In this document: piece after piece, positions 32,667 through 42,889 of the stretch
How the letters are laid out: every line of letters begins with the position of its first letter
Position numbering within the stretch: position 1 is the first letter of the stretch
Notes under the pieces: model-generated
Told to the model about the DNA's origin: nothing
Databases searched by the model: none
What the model saw: the letters and a program-made list of their open reading frames with translations, nothing else
DNA from: Zygnema cylindricum
Lineage: Eukaryota > Streptophyta > Zygnematophyceae > Zygnematales > Zygnemataceae
Assembly (NCBI GenBank): GCA_037447655.1
Contig: JBBHKE010003403.1
Location: 1-64,000, forward strand
DNA length: 64,000 nucleotides
Direction: 5' to 3'
Position numbers and translations under genes: made by a program

Positions 32667-33565
32667 TAATGGTTCTTTTTGTATTTTCTAGGTCTAAAAT
32701 GAATTGTTGAAAAGAGGTAATCAGTATTTCACTTCTCTATTTTAGTTATACTTTAAAAAGAGAGAGTGAGGATCAAAGGCACGCCATTGCTGCCGCCATA
32801 TTTAGAAAGTGGCAGATTTTGAAGTAGATGATATTCTACCAAATTGTTGCCTATATCCGGGTTTTAACATGCGGCCTCTGGATTCTCTATAGCCGAGCGC
32901 CTTAACCATTAAGGCGCTACGAAACGATACACGTGACGGATTTCAAAGATAGATAAACATTAACAATATGGCTAATTAACACCCAACAAACGAAAAGGAG
33001 CAATTCATGCGCGTACGCGAATCTGAACCGTGTAAAATATGTTTTGATCGAACGGCCAGCATTGTAGCCGCCACTTGAAGTGAGATTTTGGCGGCATTCG
33101 AAGATAGCGTCACGCGGTGCCATGTGGCGCCGCATTATTTGATACCGGAGAAGATGGGAGGAGGAACCATGGCTCCCAATTTTAGAGGTGTTACCTTGTA
33201 GACTATGTCGTACAATAGACGTATAATAAGTACATCGCCCATTGTAACTTCTTGTACTATATAGTGTTCCTATTGGTCTAGGGTTTAGTAGTAGGTAGTC
33301 GTGAGTAGGCATACTAAGACTTAGTGATATTTAGAAGGTCATTTTTGACCAGCTATAACTTACTACTCAGGGGAGCAAATTCGGAGATTCTTTTTGCTAT
33401 CAACCCAAGGGAGTCTTGCCTTCATTGGGTGAATGCGGTCAGATTTTTTGTCTGTCAGGGTGACAGATATTATTGCTGAAACACAAAGGGGTCAGGGTTA
33501 TCCTAGAGGCTTTGTGTGAGCAGCCTACTCTGAGGACCTATGGAGGTCTCAGAGTTGCACTCCGT
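32667..33565 (+). repeat. Copia solo LTR inside chromovirus gag
   Basis: About 900 bp related to the copia LTRs here. It starts near TGGTTCTTTTTGTATTTTCTAG and ends CTATGGAGGTCTCAGAGTTGCA. The middle carries AGTGATATTTAGAAGG and TTTTTGCTATCAACCCAAGGG as in the other LTRs. No internal region and no clear target duplication; exact ends uncertain. It splits the chromovirus gag between 32666 and 33566 and contains a tRNA-like stretch at 32881-32925. Confidence 0.75.
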
Positions 33566-34106
33566 CATCGTTGGTATTTAAACATTGCATTCCAAAAATT
33601 GATCCGTGTACTCCAACACCGAGGTGTGTTGCTTTAACATCGAGATTTTGTCCCCTGCAGCCTTAACCGTATTCACAGGTTGCAGCCTTAACCGTATTCA
33701 CAGGTTGTCAGGAGTCACCAAGAACCTGGATGAAAGAGGTCCAACCAGTTGGTATTTCCTCGCTCTCAATCATCGTCCTCCGCCATGCTCTGGCGACCCC
33801 TTTAAGCAGACCGCGTGCATAATGAATCTTCTCACGATCCAATAGGCTAGGAAAATTCTCGAGATAATTCGCAATAGAACACAACCACGCATCGAGATTC
33901 TTATGTCTGGCCGGGTCAAACTCGTCGGGAAGTCTTAATTTAGGTCTCCTCTAATCCCTCTCAGTGCCTCCATCCGTTCTTTCAACAGTACGAGATTCCA
34001 AACTTGCGACGATGTGACTCAGGTGAGCATTCTGTAATCTAACGCTTTCTAATTCTCGAAGAACTTGAGTCAACATGTCCTCTGTGGATACGTCGTGCTC
34101 TGTCAT
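33566..34106 (-). pseudogene. Chromovirus gag N-terminal part
   Basis: ATG at 34106, 35 bp inside the LTR. MTEHDVSTEDMLTQVLREL and LQNAHLSHIVASLESRTVE form a coiled-coil-like start. Then, after a stop, RRPKLRLPDEFDPARHKNLD, AWLCSIANYLENF and ARGLLKGVARAW..., a typical gypsy capsid. A 20-bp direct duplication (GCAGCCTTAACCGTATTCAC) at 33658-33702 and several stops disable it. Confidence 0.82.
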
Positions 34107-34127
34107 GCTATCGAGTCACGAGGAAAA

Positions 34128-34140
34128 GCTCTGATACTAG
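34128..34140 (-). other. Chromovirus primer-binding site
   Basis: Minus-strand TAGTATCAGAGC immediately inside the 5' LTR, one mismatch from TGGTATCAGAGC, the complement of the initiator tRNA-Met 3' end used by most plant LTR elements. Confidence 0.8.
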
Positions 34141-34399
34141 TGTAAAAGGGACAAGATAATAACACCACAATCTAATTGCACAGCGGAATAATCCCCAAGG
34201 ATCCCCATGTTGATATTTGGGTATTTTCTAGGTCTTTGTTAGATAGAAAAGAGTAGAGGCAGTCTGCCTCTGACTCTCTTCTCCAAGCCCCCACACTTGT
34301 CGTAGTCACTGAAGGCTGGAGAGGGAGCTAGAGCCATGGCTGCCTAAAGCTTTCCAGAGAGACAGGAATAGATAATAGGCATGTTTACCAAAAATATAT

Positions 34400-34441
34400 T
34401 TGACGGACCCAGGAATTGATCCTGGTACCTACCGTCCGTCA
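34400..34441 (-). other. tRNA-like acceptor/T-arm fold in LTR
   Basis: Minus strand: a 7-bp stem GACGGAC/GTCCGTC encloses a CCAGG-ATCAATT-CCTGG arm with a 5-bp stem and 7-nt loop, the geometry of a tRNA T-arm; GGATCAATTCC resembles the polymerase III B box. Upstream GGCTAGAGCTAACGGCTA looks like a D-arm. It is repeated at the same place in every copia LTR here. It is not a functional tRNA gene. Confidence 0.5.
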
Positions 34442-34615
34442 AACATCCAGTAGCCGTTAGCTCTAGCCGTTATGTCTAGAACAGATATTACGATATATAG
34501 GGTTTGACAAATATATAAATCGTTAAATGTAGATTAATCCGTTTAACGGCTAAATAAATACTTAGTACATAGAAACAGTTTAATTTAGTACGGAGTACGG
34601 AATGGGGGGCAGAAC

Positions 34616-34719
34616 GGATACCGCGCATTTGTTTCGATAGCGAAACAAATACCGCGCATTTGTTTCGACAGCGAAACAAATACCGCGCATTTGTTTCGAT
34701 AGCGAAACAAATACCGCGC
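34616..34719 (+). repeat. Three 31-bp palindromic repeats in copia LTR U3
   Basis: Unit ATACCGCGCATTTGTTTCGA plus TAGCGAAACAA, three times. Each unit holds the inverted pair TTTGTTTCG/CGAAACAAA, so each can form a hairpin. The 3' LTR has the same array at about 37723-37826. The array LTRs at 21-31 kb have one decayed unit only. Likely enhancer-type repeats (inference). Confidence 0.85.
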
Positions 34720-35432
34720 GTCGAATTTCAGCGGCTAGGATTATAGCCGGTTTTGATCGGACGGCTACGGTAAGCGCCGCGATCACGGAAAAGGTACTTT
34801 TGGCGTTTTACGGTCTTTGTCACGTCAGGTGACACGTGGCGTGATAACATTGGACTACGGGAATTCCGGAGATTACAGGAACTAATCCTGATTTGACACG
34901 TGTCGACATTTTGGCCATGTCGTACAATGGCCGTACAGAAAGTACACCGGCACCTGTACTTTTCTGTACGACACAGTAATTTGATTGGTGCCGTACTTCA
35001 GTAGATAGAGTTTTAGAGAGGGTTTAGGACTTAGAAAATTTTGGGTAGGCAGCTGCCTCTCCCAGAGAGCACCCTGTATAAATGGCAAACTTTGGCCAGC
35101 CATAACTATCAATTTACTTGACCATTTTCAGTGATTCTTTTTGCTGCGGACTCAGGGGAGTCTAGGCTACACAGGGGTGTAGTCGGTCAGAGTTTTTGTC
35201 TGCCAGGGTGGCTGTATTTCTAAGGGAAAGTCAAAGTGGGTGAATGTGTCCAAATCTCATATTCTAACTTTGCATTCTGTGGTGGAACTGAGCACACAGG
35301 AAGTGTTATTTCACAGGGGTGAATATATATTGGGGTTCTGACTTTCAAGGGGTCAGTCATTTGGGTTTATATCAACTTGGAGTCGGCACTATCTAGATTA
35401 GCTTCTTTTGGATCTGCATACTCTGAGGGCCA

Positions 35433-37286
35433 ATGGAGGTCTCAGAGTTTCAGGTTATGGGCCCACCATCTAGGGTGCCTATGTTCGATGGAACAGACTT
35501 CACTTATTGGGAGTTTACAATGGCGGGATTGCTTTTTGAGAAGCACTTATGGGGAATCGTTTCGGGACAAGTGAGATGTCCGCCACCTGGCTTTGGAGGA
35601 GCTTACTATGGAGATTCATCTGAGGCTGCCCAGAATATCATCCGGAGCTCAGATGCAACGGAAGGTGAAGGGAAGAATCTTTCCGTGGATGGGGAAATAG
35701 GGGAGAAGGAAAAAGGGACACCTATGGTGAGGGGAGCTAGGCTCTCAGCTATGGTACCACATGTAGGGATTAAAACTGAGGAAAATGACAGAAAAATATG
35801 GGAATACAAAAACACTATAGCAAAACATCTCATACTTAGATATGTGTGTAAGTCGATAGCTATCACTCTTTTAAGTCTAACCAAGTCTTCAGAGATATGG
35901 GAAGTACTAATTCAGATTTATAAGAGTGAGACTATTCAGAGGCAGCAATTAGTAAAACAGGAAATAGATGCCTATGTTTATAAAGGCGGTAGCATGATAG
36001 AGTTTTGCAATGATATTGCTGCGTTATATGTTGAGCTAGCTAGTGCGGGATGTGTAGAATCTGAGGAGGGTAAGATTAATACACTACTTATGAAACTCCC
36101 AAGTGAGTACGAAAGCATTATTTATCGTATGCAGGCAAGGGATGGCTCCTCATGGACTTGGAGCTTTACCATGGGGATAATTCTTGTGAGGGAAAGCACT
36201 TTGGAGCTTCGAAGGGGAAAGGACAGGGTGAATGCATTTTCAGCTGGTGGTGATTGGCGGAAGCGTGATGAGAGGAACGGTGGTGACGAGCGGAAGCGTG
36301 ATGAGAGGAAGAAAGACAAAGGTAAACCTTATCGGAACTTTGGTGGAAAAAGAGGGAGAAGAAGAGACACGGGAGCTTTGAAAAAAGGGGTTTGCTTCTT
36401 TTGTAGGGAACCGGGTCATTATATGGAGGAATGCCCTTGTTTGGAAAAACTTAGAAGTTGGAATGTGGATGAGGAGGACGAAGAGGAAGAGGAGAAAGAG
36501 GATGAAGAAAAATTGGAGCTTCTTCACATCGGTAGAATGGGGAAGATAGAAAAGTACACAGAAATTGGACGAAGGCAACAGTGTGCTTTTGGAGGTATAA
36601 GGGAAGTAAAGAGAGAGGAGATACTTGAAGAAGTTCAAAATATTGAGGATAGTTTCATAGATATTTTGGAAACAGAAAACTGGTCGGAAAGGGAGACTTC
36701 AACGGATTCCGAGGAAAGGGGAGAATTAATTTTAGAGGGGGTTTTAAAGGATAGGGGAGAAGAGAAATATTTATTGGGAATTAAAATAGAAAGTGATAGT
36801 GGAAAGAATTCCATGGGAGACAGTGAGGGAAGTTCAAAAAATGGGGTAATTATCATGGATAAAAATATGATTACGGAAGATGTAGATCTTATGAGGAACT
36901 TAGTGGGGACTAGTGGTTTTTGGGAATATTTGGAGGTGGATGAATTTGACATCACTACTTGGTGTGATGTCTCTTGTGAAGATGTGCCTGTAAAAGGGTT
37001 ATCATCCTGGTATGTGTTGAAGGTTGGGGATGGGGCTGGTTGTTTGAATTTCAAGAGGGAAAGTGGATTTAGTGTAGATGGAAAAGGGAAGAGTTGGATA
37101 AAATCTTTGCTCGGATTTAAGAAAAATGGGATGCTAAATGAAATGTGTGATGCAATTATAATTTCATTTCATCTAATGCAGTGTTTTAAATACGAGAGCA
37201 TATTTCTTAAGTTATATAAAAGGAAAAAGAAAAGAAAAAGGAAAAAGGGGAGGGAGTGTTTTGTTTATTTTGTTTGTAAGAGTTGA
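35433..37286 (+). CDS. Copia gag-only polyprotein, 617 codons
   Basis: Start ATG lies in the last 20 bp of the 5' LTR and the frame crosses the primer site. MFDGTDFTYWEFTMAGLLFE (residues 17-36) opens a UBN2-type gag; KIWEYKNTIAKHLILRY and EIWEVLIQIYKSETIQRQQ continue it. A basic linker (DERKRDERKKDKGK) leads to a CCHC knuckle, Cys321-Cys324-His329-Cys334. The C-terminal 270 residues are acidic with no recognised domain and end in a Lys/Arg run. No protease D-[ST]-G, integrase or RT motif is present. The single uninterrupted frame and identical LTRs suggest it is still translated and mobilised in trans. A downstream ATG at 35457 within the primer site is an alternative start. Confidence 0.88.
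   Translation: MEVSEFQVMGPPSRVPMFDGTDFTYWEFTMAGLLFEKHLWGIVSGQVRCPPPGFGGAYYGDSSEAAQNIIRSSDATEGEGKNLSVDGEIGEKEKGTPMVRGARLSAMVPHVGIKTEENDRKIWEYKNTIAKHLILRYVCKSIAITLLSLTKSSEIWEVLIQIYKSETIQRQQLVKQEIDAYVYKGGSMIEFCNDIAALYVELASAGCVESEEGKINTLLMKLPSEYESIIYRMQARDGSSWTWSFTMGIILVRESTLELRRGKDRVNAFSAGGDWRKRDERNGGDERKRDERKKDKGKPYRNFGGKRGRRRDTGALKKGVCFFCREPGHYMEECPCLEKLRSWNVDEEDEEEEEKEDEEKLELLHIGRMGKIEKYTEIGRRQQCAFGGIREVKREEILEEVQNIEDSFIDILETENWSERETSTDSEERGELILEGVLKDRGEEKYLLGIKIESDSGKNSMGDSEGSSKNGVIIMDKNMITEDVDLMRNLVGTSGFWEYLEVDEFDITTWCDVSCEDVPVKGLSSWYVLKVGDGAGCLNFKRESGFSVDGKGKSWIKSLLGFKKNGMLNEMCDAIIISFHLMQCFKYESIFLKLYKRKKKRKRKKGRECFVYFVCKS
35453..35467 (+). other. Half-tRNA-type primer-binding site
   Basis: GGTTATGGGCCCACC directly after the LTR. 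It resembles the Drosophila copia site that pairs with the anticodon half of initiator tRNA-Met, not its 3' end. The same site follows array LTRs 1-3. Confidence 0.75.
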
Positions 37287-37314
37287 AAGGAAGTAGACTA
37301 GAAAATAAGGGGAG

Positions 37315-38559
37315 TGTTGATATTTGGGTATTTTCTAGGTCTTTGTTAGATAGAAAAGAGTAGAGGCAGTCTGCCTCTGACTCTCTTCTCCAAGCCCCCA
37401 CACTTGTCGTAGTCACTGAAGGCTGGAGAGGGAGCTAGAGCCATGGCTGCCTAAAGCTTTCCAGAGAGACAGGAATAGATAATAGGCATGTTTACCAAAA
37501 ATATATTTGACGGACCCAGGAATTGATCCTGGTACCTACCGTCCGTCAAACATCCAGTAGCCGTTAGCTCTAGCCGTTATGTCTAGAACAGATATTACGA
37601 TATATAGGGTTTGACAAATATATAAATCGTTAAATGTAGATTAATCCGTTTAACGGCTAAATAAATACTTAGTACATAGAAACAGTTTAATTTAGTACGG
37701 AGTACGGAATGGGGGGCAGAACGGATACCGCGCATTTGTTTCGATAGCGAAACAAATACCGCGCATTTGTTTCGACAGCGAAACAAATACCGCGCATTTG
37801 TTTCGATAGCGAAACAAATACCGCGCGTCGAATTTCAGCGGCTAGGATTATAGCCGGTTTTGATCGGACGGCTACGGTAAGCGCCGCGATCACGGAAAAG
37901 GTACTTTTGGCGTTTTACGGTCTTTGTCACGTCAGGTGACACGTGGCGTGATAACATTGGACTACGGGAATTCCGGAGATTACAGGAACTAATCCTGATT
38001 TGACACGTGTCGACATTTTGGCCATGTCGTACAATGGCCGTACAGAAAGTACACCGGCACCTGTACTTTTCTGTACGACACAGTAATTTGATTGGTGCCG
38101 TACTTCAGTAGATAGAGTTTTAGAGAGGGTTTAGGACTTAGAAAATTTTGGGTAGGCAGCTGCCTCTCCCAGAGAGCACCCTGTATAAATGGCAAACTTT
38201 GGCCAGCCATAACTATCAATTTACTTGACCATTTTCAGTGATTCTTTTTGCTGCGGACTCAGGGGAGTCTAGGCTACACAGGGGTGTAGTCGGTCAGAGT
38301 TTTTGTCTGCCAGGGTGGCTGTATTTCTAAGGGAAAGTCAAAGTGGGTGAATGTGTCCAAATCTCATATTCTAACTTTGCATTCTGTGGTGGAACTGAGC
38401 ACACAGGAAGTGTTATTTCACAGGGGTGAATATATATTGGGGTTCTGACTTTCAAGGGGTCAGTCATTTGGGTTTATATCAACTTGGAGTCGGCACTATC
38501 TAGATTAGCTTCTTTTGGATCTGCATACTCTGAGGGCCAATGGAGGTCTCAGAGTTTCA
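37315..38559 (+). repeat. Copia 3' LTR (1,245 bp)
   Basis: Same length and, by eye, same sequence as the 5' LTR, preceded by the purine tract AAAATAAGGGGAG and followed by CCCCA. Confidence 0.93.
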
Positions 38560-38974
38560 CCCCACGTAGCAACATCCCTAGAGATCCCCTCGTAGCGAGA
38601 GTAAAGTACACAGTGTTCAAAGAAAGGATTACACTTTATTAATCGGGAAGAGATTACTTGATTGAAAGCTCACAGTAAAGGTCTATGCAAGAGTGTAAAG
38701 GTCTATGCAAGAGTCTGTTGTTGACTACGACTACTAGACAATTTAAACTAATCAACTGCTTGTAAACTTGGTTCTAATTATGTACACGTGGACCTTCTCG
38801 GTCAACCACGACCTAACCAAACTTTCTTCTAGAACATTGTAGTGTAATCTATATTTTGCGGCGTTGCTATACTGCTACGCTGCTATGCTGCGCTAGTCTA
38901 CGCATCGCAACTACGCTGCTCTGAAATGCAATTGCAACAGCTTGTACTGTACATAAATTTGTAACCTTGATACA

Positions 38975-39175
38975 GGGAGCGAGGAGGTAAGATATGAAGA
39001 ACTTCCCGCTTCACATTGTAGCCTGCTTTGACGCCAATCACAACAATCACATCACGAACCAAATCATGCATGACTATAGGTTCACAATAGTGTTGAACTC
39101 TTGGCACATCTAAATTGTTGCATGGTGGTACAATAACCTTTGTTTACTTTTTAGTATTTCGTGTGTGTAACGCAA
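38975..39175 (-). pseudogene. 5' continuation of the split retroelement-like relic
   Basis: Minus frame VPRVQHYCEPIVMHDLVRDV then IVVIGVKAGYNVKREVLHIL, ending at PPRS at the chromovirus boundary. It joins to SQSTGLRIPRVD at 16119 when the chromovirus and one GGGAG copy are removed. Stops appear above 39110, and a MITE begins at 39176. Confidence 0.5.
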
Positions 39176-39278
39176 TACAACGTGAGTCATTATTGGTGTA
39201 GAGAATTTATAAGAGTAAAGAATAAATCATTGTTATTAACTCTATTTTTAGTTAACACTAATAGACATTCACGGTGTA
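39176..39278. mobile_element. Short TA-flanked MITE
   Basis: Left TACAACGTGAGTCATTATTG, right ACTAATAGACATTCACGGTGTA; about 103 bp, the smallest copy here. Confidence 0.6.
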
Positions 39279-39759
39279 CTATTGAATCTAGTGTGCTAAA
39301 CCTATTTAGACCCTTTATATAAACAAAATGAAAAGGGTTAAATGTATATATATATATTTCCCTACTAATAAACTATTTGTTAAACAATAAATTTTGTGGA
39401 GGGGGAGAAGAAAAGATCCAAGCTTTTATAATTCAAAGAATACTGAAATGACACTAGATAATTAATTCATTGTTTCATCAAATTATCTTCTACGTTATTT
39501 ATTGTTGATAGTTCAAAACTTTCGATCAAATTGAGGTAAAATAAAAAAGTTGATCCGCATTAAACTAGTAGAATATATTTAATACGTATATAAATCAGCA
39601 TTCTACTTTTGCAAAAGTTAAAATACTGCTTGAATGCATGTCAACAAAATTCCAATTAAAAATGCTTAACCACTGGCGGTTTTTAGAGCGTTATAGAAAA
39701 GGTTAATCGGAGATGTTCATTTCAGTGAAATGGATGGATAGCATTGAACACGCTTAAGT

Positions 39760-40115
39760 AGAAAAATGGAAAAACTTTATTTAAAAAAGTCCGATGGAAA
39801 AAACAGTCGAATGGGTTAAAAAAATGAAAAGAACATTTGAAGACTACAAAAGCCAAAGGAGACCAAGGCAAAGAAAAAAAATAAAAAGGCCAAATCTAGC
39901 TATAATAAGTGCCAAAACTAAGTGAATTTACCAAAGATGACTATACACAAAGGGAAAACATACAGTACAAGACGTCCCACAACCATAACAAACTAAAGTC
40001 CACACCCTCGAAAATAGTGGATGCGGACTGGATCCCTTGGTGGAAGATATGGGAGGCCACGCATATCCTCCGCAAAAACATAACAAATGTAGGGCAAAGG
40101 TCGCAACGAGAACCC
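39760..40115 (-). repeat. Second copy of the retroelement-like 3' end
   Basis: Text such as AACTTTATTTAAAAAAGTCC, ACATTTGAAGACTACAAAAG and AACAAACTAAAGTCCACACC parallels 15568-15830. Both copies begin with the same AT-rich terminus, consistent with 3' ends of one element family. Confidence 0.6.
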
Positions 40116-41283
40116 GAATCTGAACATACCCGGTTTTTTTTTTTTTTTTTTTTTAATCATCAAGTTGAATCTGGTCGAACCTCAAAATTTGGCACCAGAA
40201 TCCGTTCTGGATCCAACGCGGCCGGCCTGGTACAAATCACGTACGGATGTAGGTACCGGATTGAGACCTCTGATGTATGGTTACATCGGTAGAATCGGCA
40301 GGACCTAGAACCAGAGGTCGCAAATGTCAAAATTTTAGATAACCGAAACCGGCCGTTTTTTTTTTTCAAAATCAGAGTACCCGACGCCCGACCGGCTACC
40401 TGTACCCGCCCGTACCCGAATAAGTACAAAATAAGTGGTATATCTCCCGTATACCTTCCACGATAAAAAAAGTACAGAGTAAAATAATGGTAGATTCTAC
40501 GGACAGTACAAAATTTTCTTTTTTTTTCGGTTTTTGTTTACTCGACCGTAACATTTTTTTTTTTTTTTTGTGAATCCGTAACAGATTTTTTTATTTTTGT
40601 GAATCAACCGCCTGAATCTGCCCGGCCCCTTAAAGTTGGCAACCGAAGCCGTTCCGGATCCGACACGGGCGGTCGTTTAGTGGTCGGTCGCGGTTTTGGT
40701 GTACCGTTTGCAACCTCTGTCTAGAATCGGCTACGATTCCAATTCATAGCCTATTCCCACAGAAAAAAAAACACTTCCGCAACAAATGGACGTTCGAATA
40801 ATGTACGACTTTCCAAACACCGACTTTTTTGTTCTCAGAAGTTCCCGGAAAACCGTACAATAGAACTTCCTCAAAATATTTGAGGATATTGAAGTCGTGT
40901 TAAGGTTGCGTCTTTCGTTGAAACAGGCCAACGATAAACCCAGAATCTGACGAAGCAAAAACAATATCCGAACAGTTTTCGCGCGAAAAAACTGTCAAGC
41001 ATTTAACCACTGTAGTCGTCCTTCGAGCATAGTAAGTTTGATTAACTGCAGATATGTTTTCGCGCCTAAGTTTCATGACGTCGAAGCGTGTGACGTGTCA
41101 CACGACCTCTTCAATTGGAGTTACGTGCCAAAATTTTGGTGTGAACAAGACCCGTTTTCCGATGAGTTCTAGGAAAATCATCGGAATGGGCAAAAATTTA
41201 CAAATGCTCCGGTGGGAATAGGCTATCAAACTATAGAAGTTTGGTTGCCGTCGGTTTGTTGCAATTCGCGTTCTTTTAGACTT
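40116..41283. other. Repeat-rich intergenic DNA with poly-T tracts
   Basis: Poly-T runs at 40134-40154 and 40552-40570. Two related GC-rich blocks (AATCCGTTCTGGATCCAACG at 40199-40218, and GAAGCCGTTCCGGATCCGAC at 40645-40664) suggest a diverged direct repeat. No coding exon recognised. Confidence 0.4.
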
Positions 41284-41503
41284 CTATTGTGTATCACTAT
41301 TAGTGTTAATGTTTTTTTCTCCACTTAAAACATCTTTTCTATGTACACACATGTCTAATTGTGGATCTGACGGTTGTGATATTAAGGCAAGATCCTCAGC
41401 TTCTAATTGGCTGTCTCAAATTGAAAATCGAACAAGTGTGTACGGAGAAAAGATGTTTCAAGTGGCGAAAAAATTATTAACACTAATAGTGATACACGGT
41501 GTA
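41284..41503. mobile_element. TA-flanked MITE
   Basis: Left GTGTATCACTATTAGTGTTA, right AACACTAATAGTGATACACG then GTGTA. Subterminal CCACTTAAA/TTTCAAGTGG and TCTTTTCT/GAGAAAAGA extend the inverted repeat, so nearly the whole element is palindromic. The outermost left bases are lost. About 220 bp. Confidence 0.75.
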
Positions 41504-42880
41504 CAGTACATTGTTCGTTGTACGCTTTTGTCATTGTTTGCTTGTCCTTGTTACGTAGTCCGTACTATTGCTCCTATAGTGTTTTTTGCGGCACACGGTC
41601 ACATGTGCCGAGTCCCTTTTTGAGTGTGGTTTGTGCTGAGGTAGGTTTGTAGTCTTTTGTTATTCTTGCGATTTTTTTTTCAGGAGAAGTAAGAGAGAGA
41701 GAGAGGGAGAGAACTTTGCAAAGAAAAAAGACTTCGGTTAATATATTGACATTTGCTAATTTGTGTTCTTGATATAGTGATGCGCTCGTGTTTGTGAGTG
41801 CTCTCTTCATTGGTCTTTTACGATACTTTCAATGAAATTATCTTTACATAATAACTTTACTTGTTAAGAATTCAACACTAAAAACGACTCGACCTCTTAA
41901 TTTCTGATAAGCATAAACAAAATCAATTTTGCCCGACGTAAATAACAACGTTCAAATCGTAATTTTTACCTCAAGTTTAGCTCTGTTTAGTATACTCCGT
42001 ATTATACAAAAGGAAAAAAAAAGAAAAAAAACTATTTGCGGAATTCTTGTGCAACACTCGAGGCTGGTGAAGCGTCGCGATTTGGAGTTCAACACATTGC
42101 AACGGCCTCCAAAAGAGTGGGAAAATCGATTGGATATAACGAACAAAAGTTCAGGTGTGGTCGCGACCTTTAAACCATGACATTCATGCTAGCCGAACAG
42201 TCCTTTGCGTATTTTCAACCCATGAAATTCACGTTCATTTGACCATAATGAACAGTGTGTTCCCAAAGCTACCTTTTATGTCGATGGGAAGGAACCTCCG
42301 AGAAATACTTGCATGGTCTCACCTGTCGACTTCCACTTCTTGTTCCTTGCTTTCAAGAATGAACTATCTGTACTATCTAATTACACCAGGCTGGAACCTT
42401 GGGTTTCCCACTAGAACAATAGGTCAGTTTTGACGCAAAAGCTGTCCCCCACAAGACTTAACATCTGGAATGTCTCTCTCACACACTCAAGTACCAACGC
42501 TCAGTATGTCAAGCCTCCTGCCCCAACTCTCTTCCCTTATCAACTTAGGTCTTCAAACCAGATTTGGAGGGCTGAATCATCCGTGCAGCTTCCTTTAAGC
42601 CTCTCATTTCCCAAGTCACCATACCTAGATCATGGGAGTAAGCAATGTATTGTCCATCTCTTGGTGGCCTTGCCATCTGGTTTGCAGGCCCACTATTCTC
42701 CTTCGACCTCGCGACAGAACAAGTCTAGGAGGTGTGATAGAAAGGCTTCTTACAAGACTTAACTAGTCTTATTTTTCAAACCCAGCGCAACTCGACTCAA
42801 CCAGACTCGACTGCACAACCTCAACTCAGGTTAACTCTCCCAACATAACCTGACGACAAAAAACCCAAACATCAAACTCC
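41504..42880. other. Unassigned intergenic stretch
   Basis: A short GA microsatellite at about 41690-41714. From 42180 to 42770 the base composition is coding-like, but every frame carries stops and I recognise no family; it may be a decayed gene or element. Confidence 0.35.
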
Positions 42881-42889
42881 AAATGTGGG

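Larger units (their letters stand above)
34208..35452 (+). repeat. Copia 5' LTR (1,245 bp)
   Basis: TGTTGATATTTGGG...GAGTTTCA. TATA box TATAAAT at 35077-35083. U3 holds three 31-bp repeats at about 34616-34718. A tRNA-like fold is at 34400-34441. Confidence 0.93.
34208..38559 (+). mobile_element. Complete gag-only copia element
   Basis: 4,352 bp. Two 1,245-bp LTRs (34208-35452 and 37315-38559) look identical in every line I compared, flanked by target duplication CCCCA (34203-34207 and 38560-38564). The 1,862-bp internal region has primer site GGTTATGGGCCCACC, one long gag ORF and a purine tract AAAATAAGGGGAG. With no pol it needs enzymes from a partner, matching the TR-GAG class of non-autonomous elements. 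Identical LTRs mean a recent insertion. Confidence 0.94.
34141..38974 (-). repeat. Chromovirus 5' LTR, interrupted
   Basis: Two pieces, 34141-34207 and 38565-38974, separated by the complete copia element and its duplicated CCCCA. Joined length about 477 bp against 451 bp for the other LTR; the excess is mostly the 20-bp duplication near 38673-38712. Confidence 0.88.
16115..38979 (-). mobile_element. Ty3/gypsy chromovirus with nested insertions
   Basis: LTR ends TGTAAAAGGGACAAG...TTGTTACA lie at 16120-16570 and 34141-38974 (the latter split by another element), flanked by the 5-bp duplication GGGAG at 16115-16119 and 38975-38979. On the minus strand the order is 5' LTR, a primer site TAGTATCAGAGC matching initiator tRNA-Met, gag, protease, reverse transcriptase, RNase H, integrase, chromodomain, an extra ORF and 3' LTR. 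That domain order with a chromodomain defines a chromovirus. After removing three younger insertions its own length is about 7.3 kb. Every domain has stops or frameshifts, so it is inactive. Confidence 0.92.

Noticed and set aside
34400-34441. Functional tRNA gene in the copia LTRs
   Set aside because: The anticodon arm and 5' half do not fold properly and the element sits in multiple LTRs; kept only as a tRNA-like feature.
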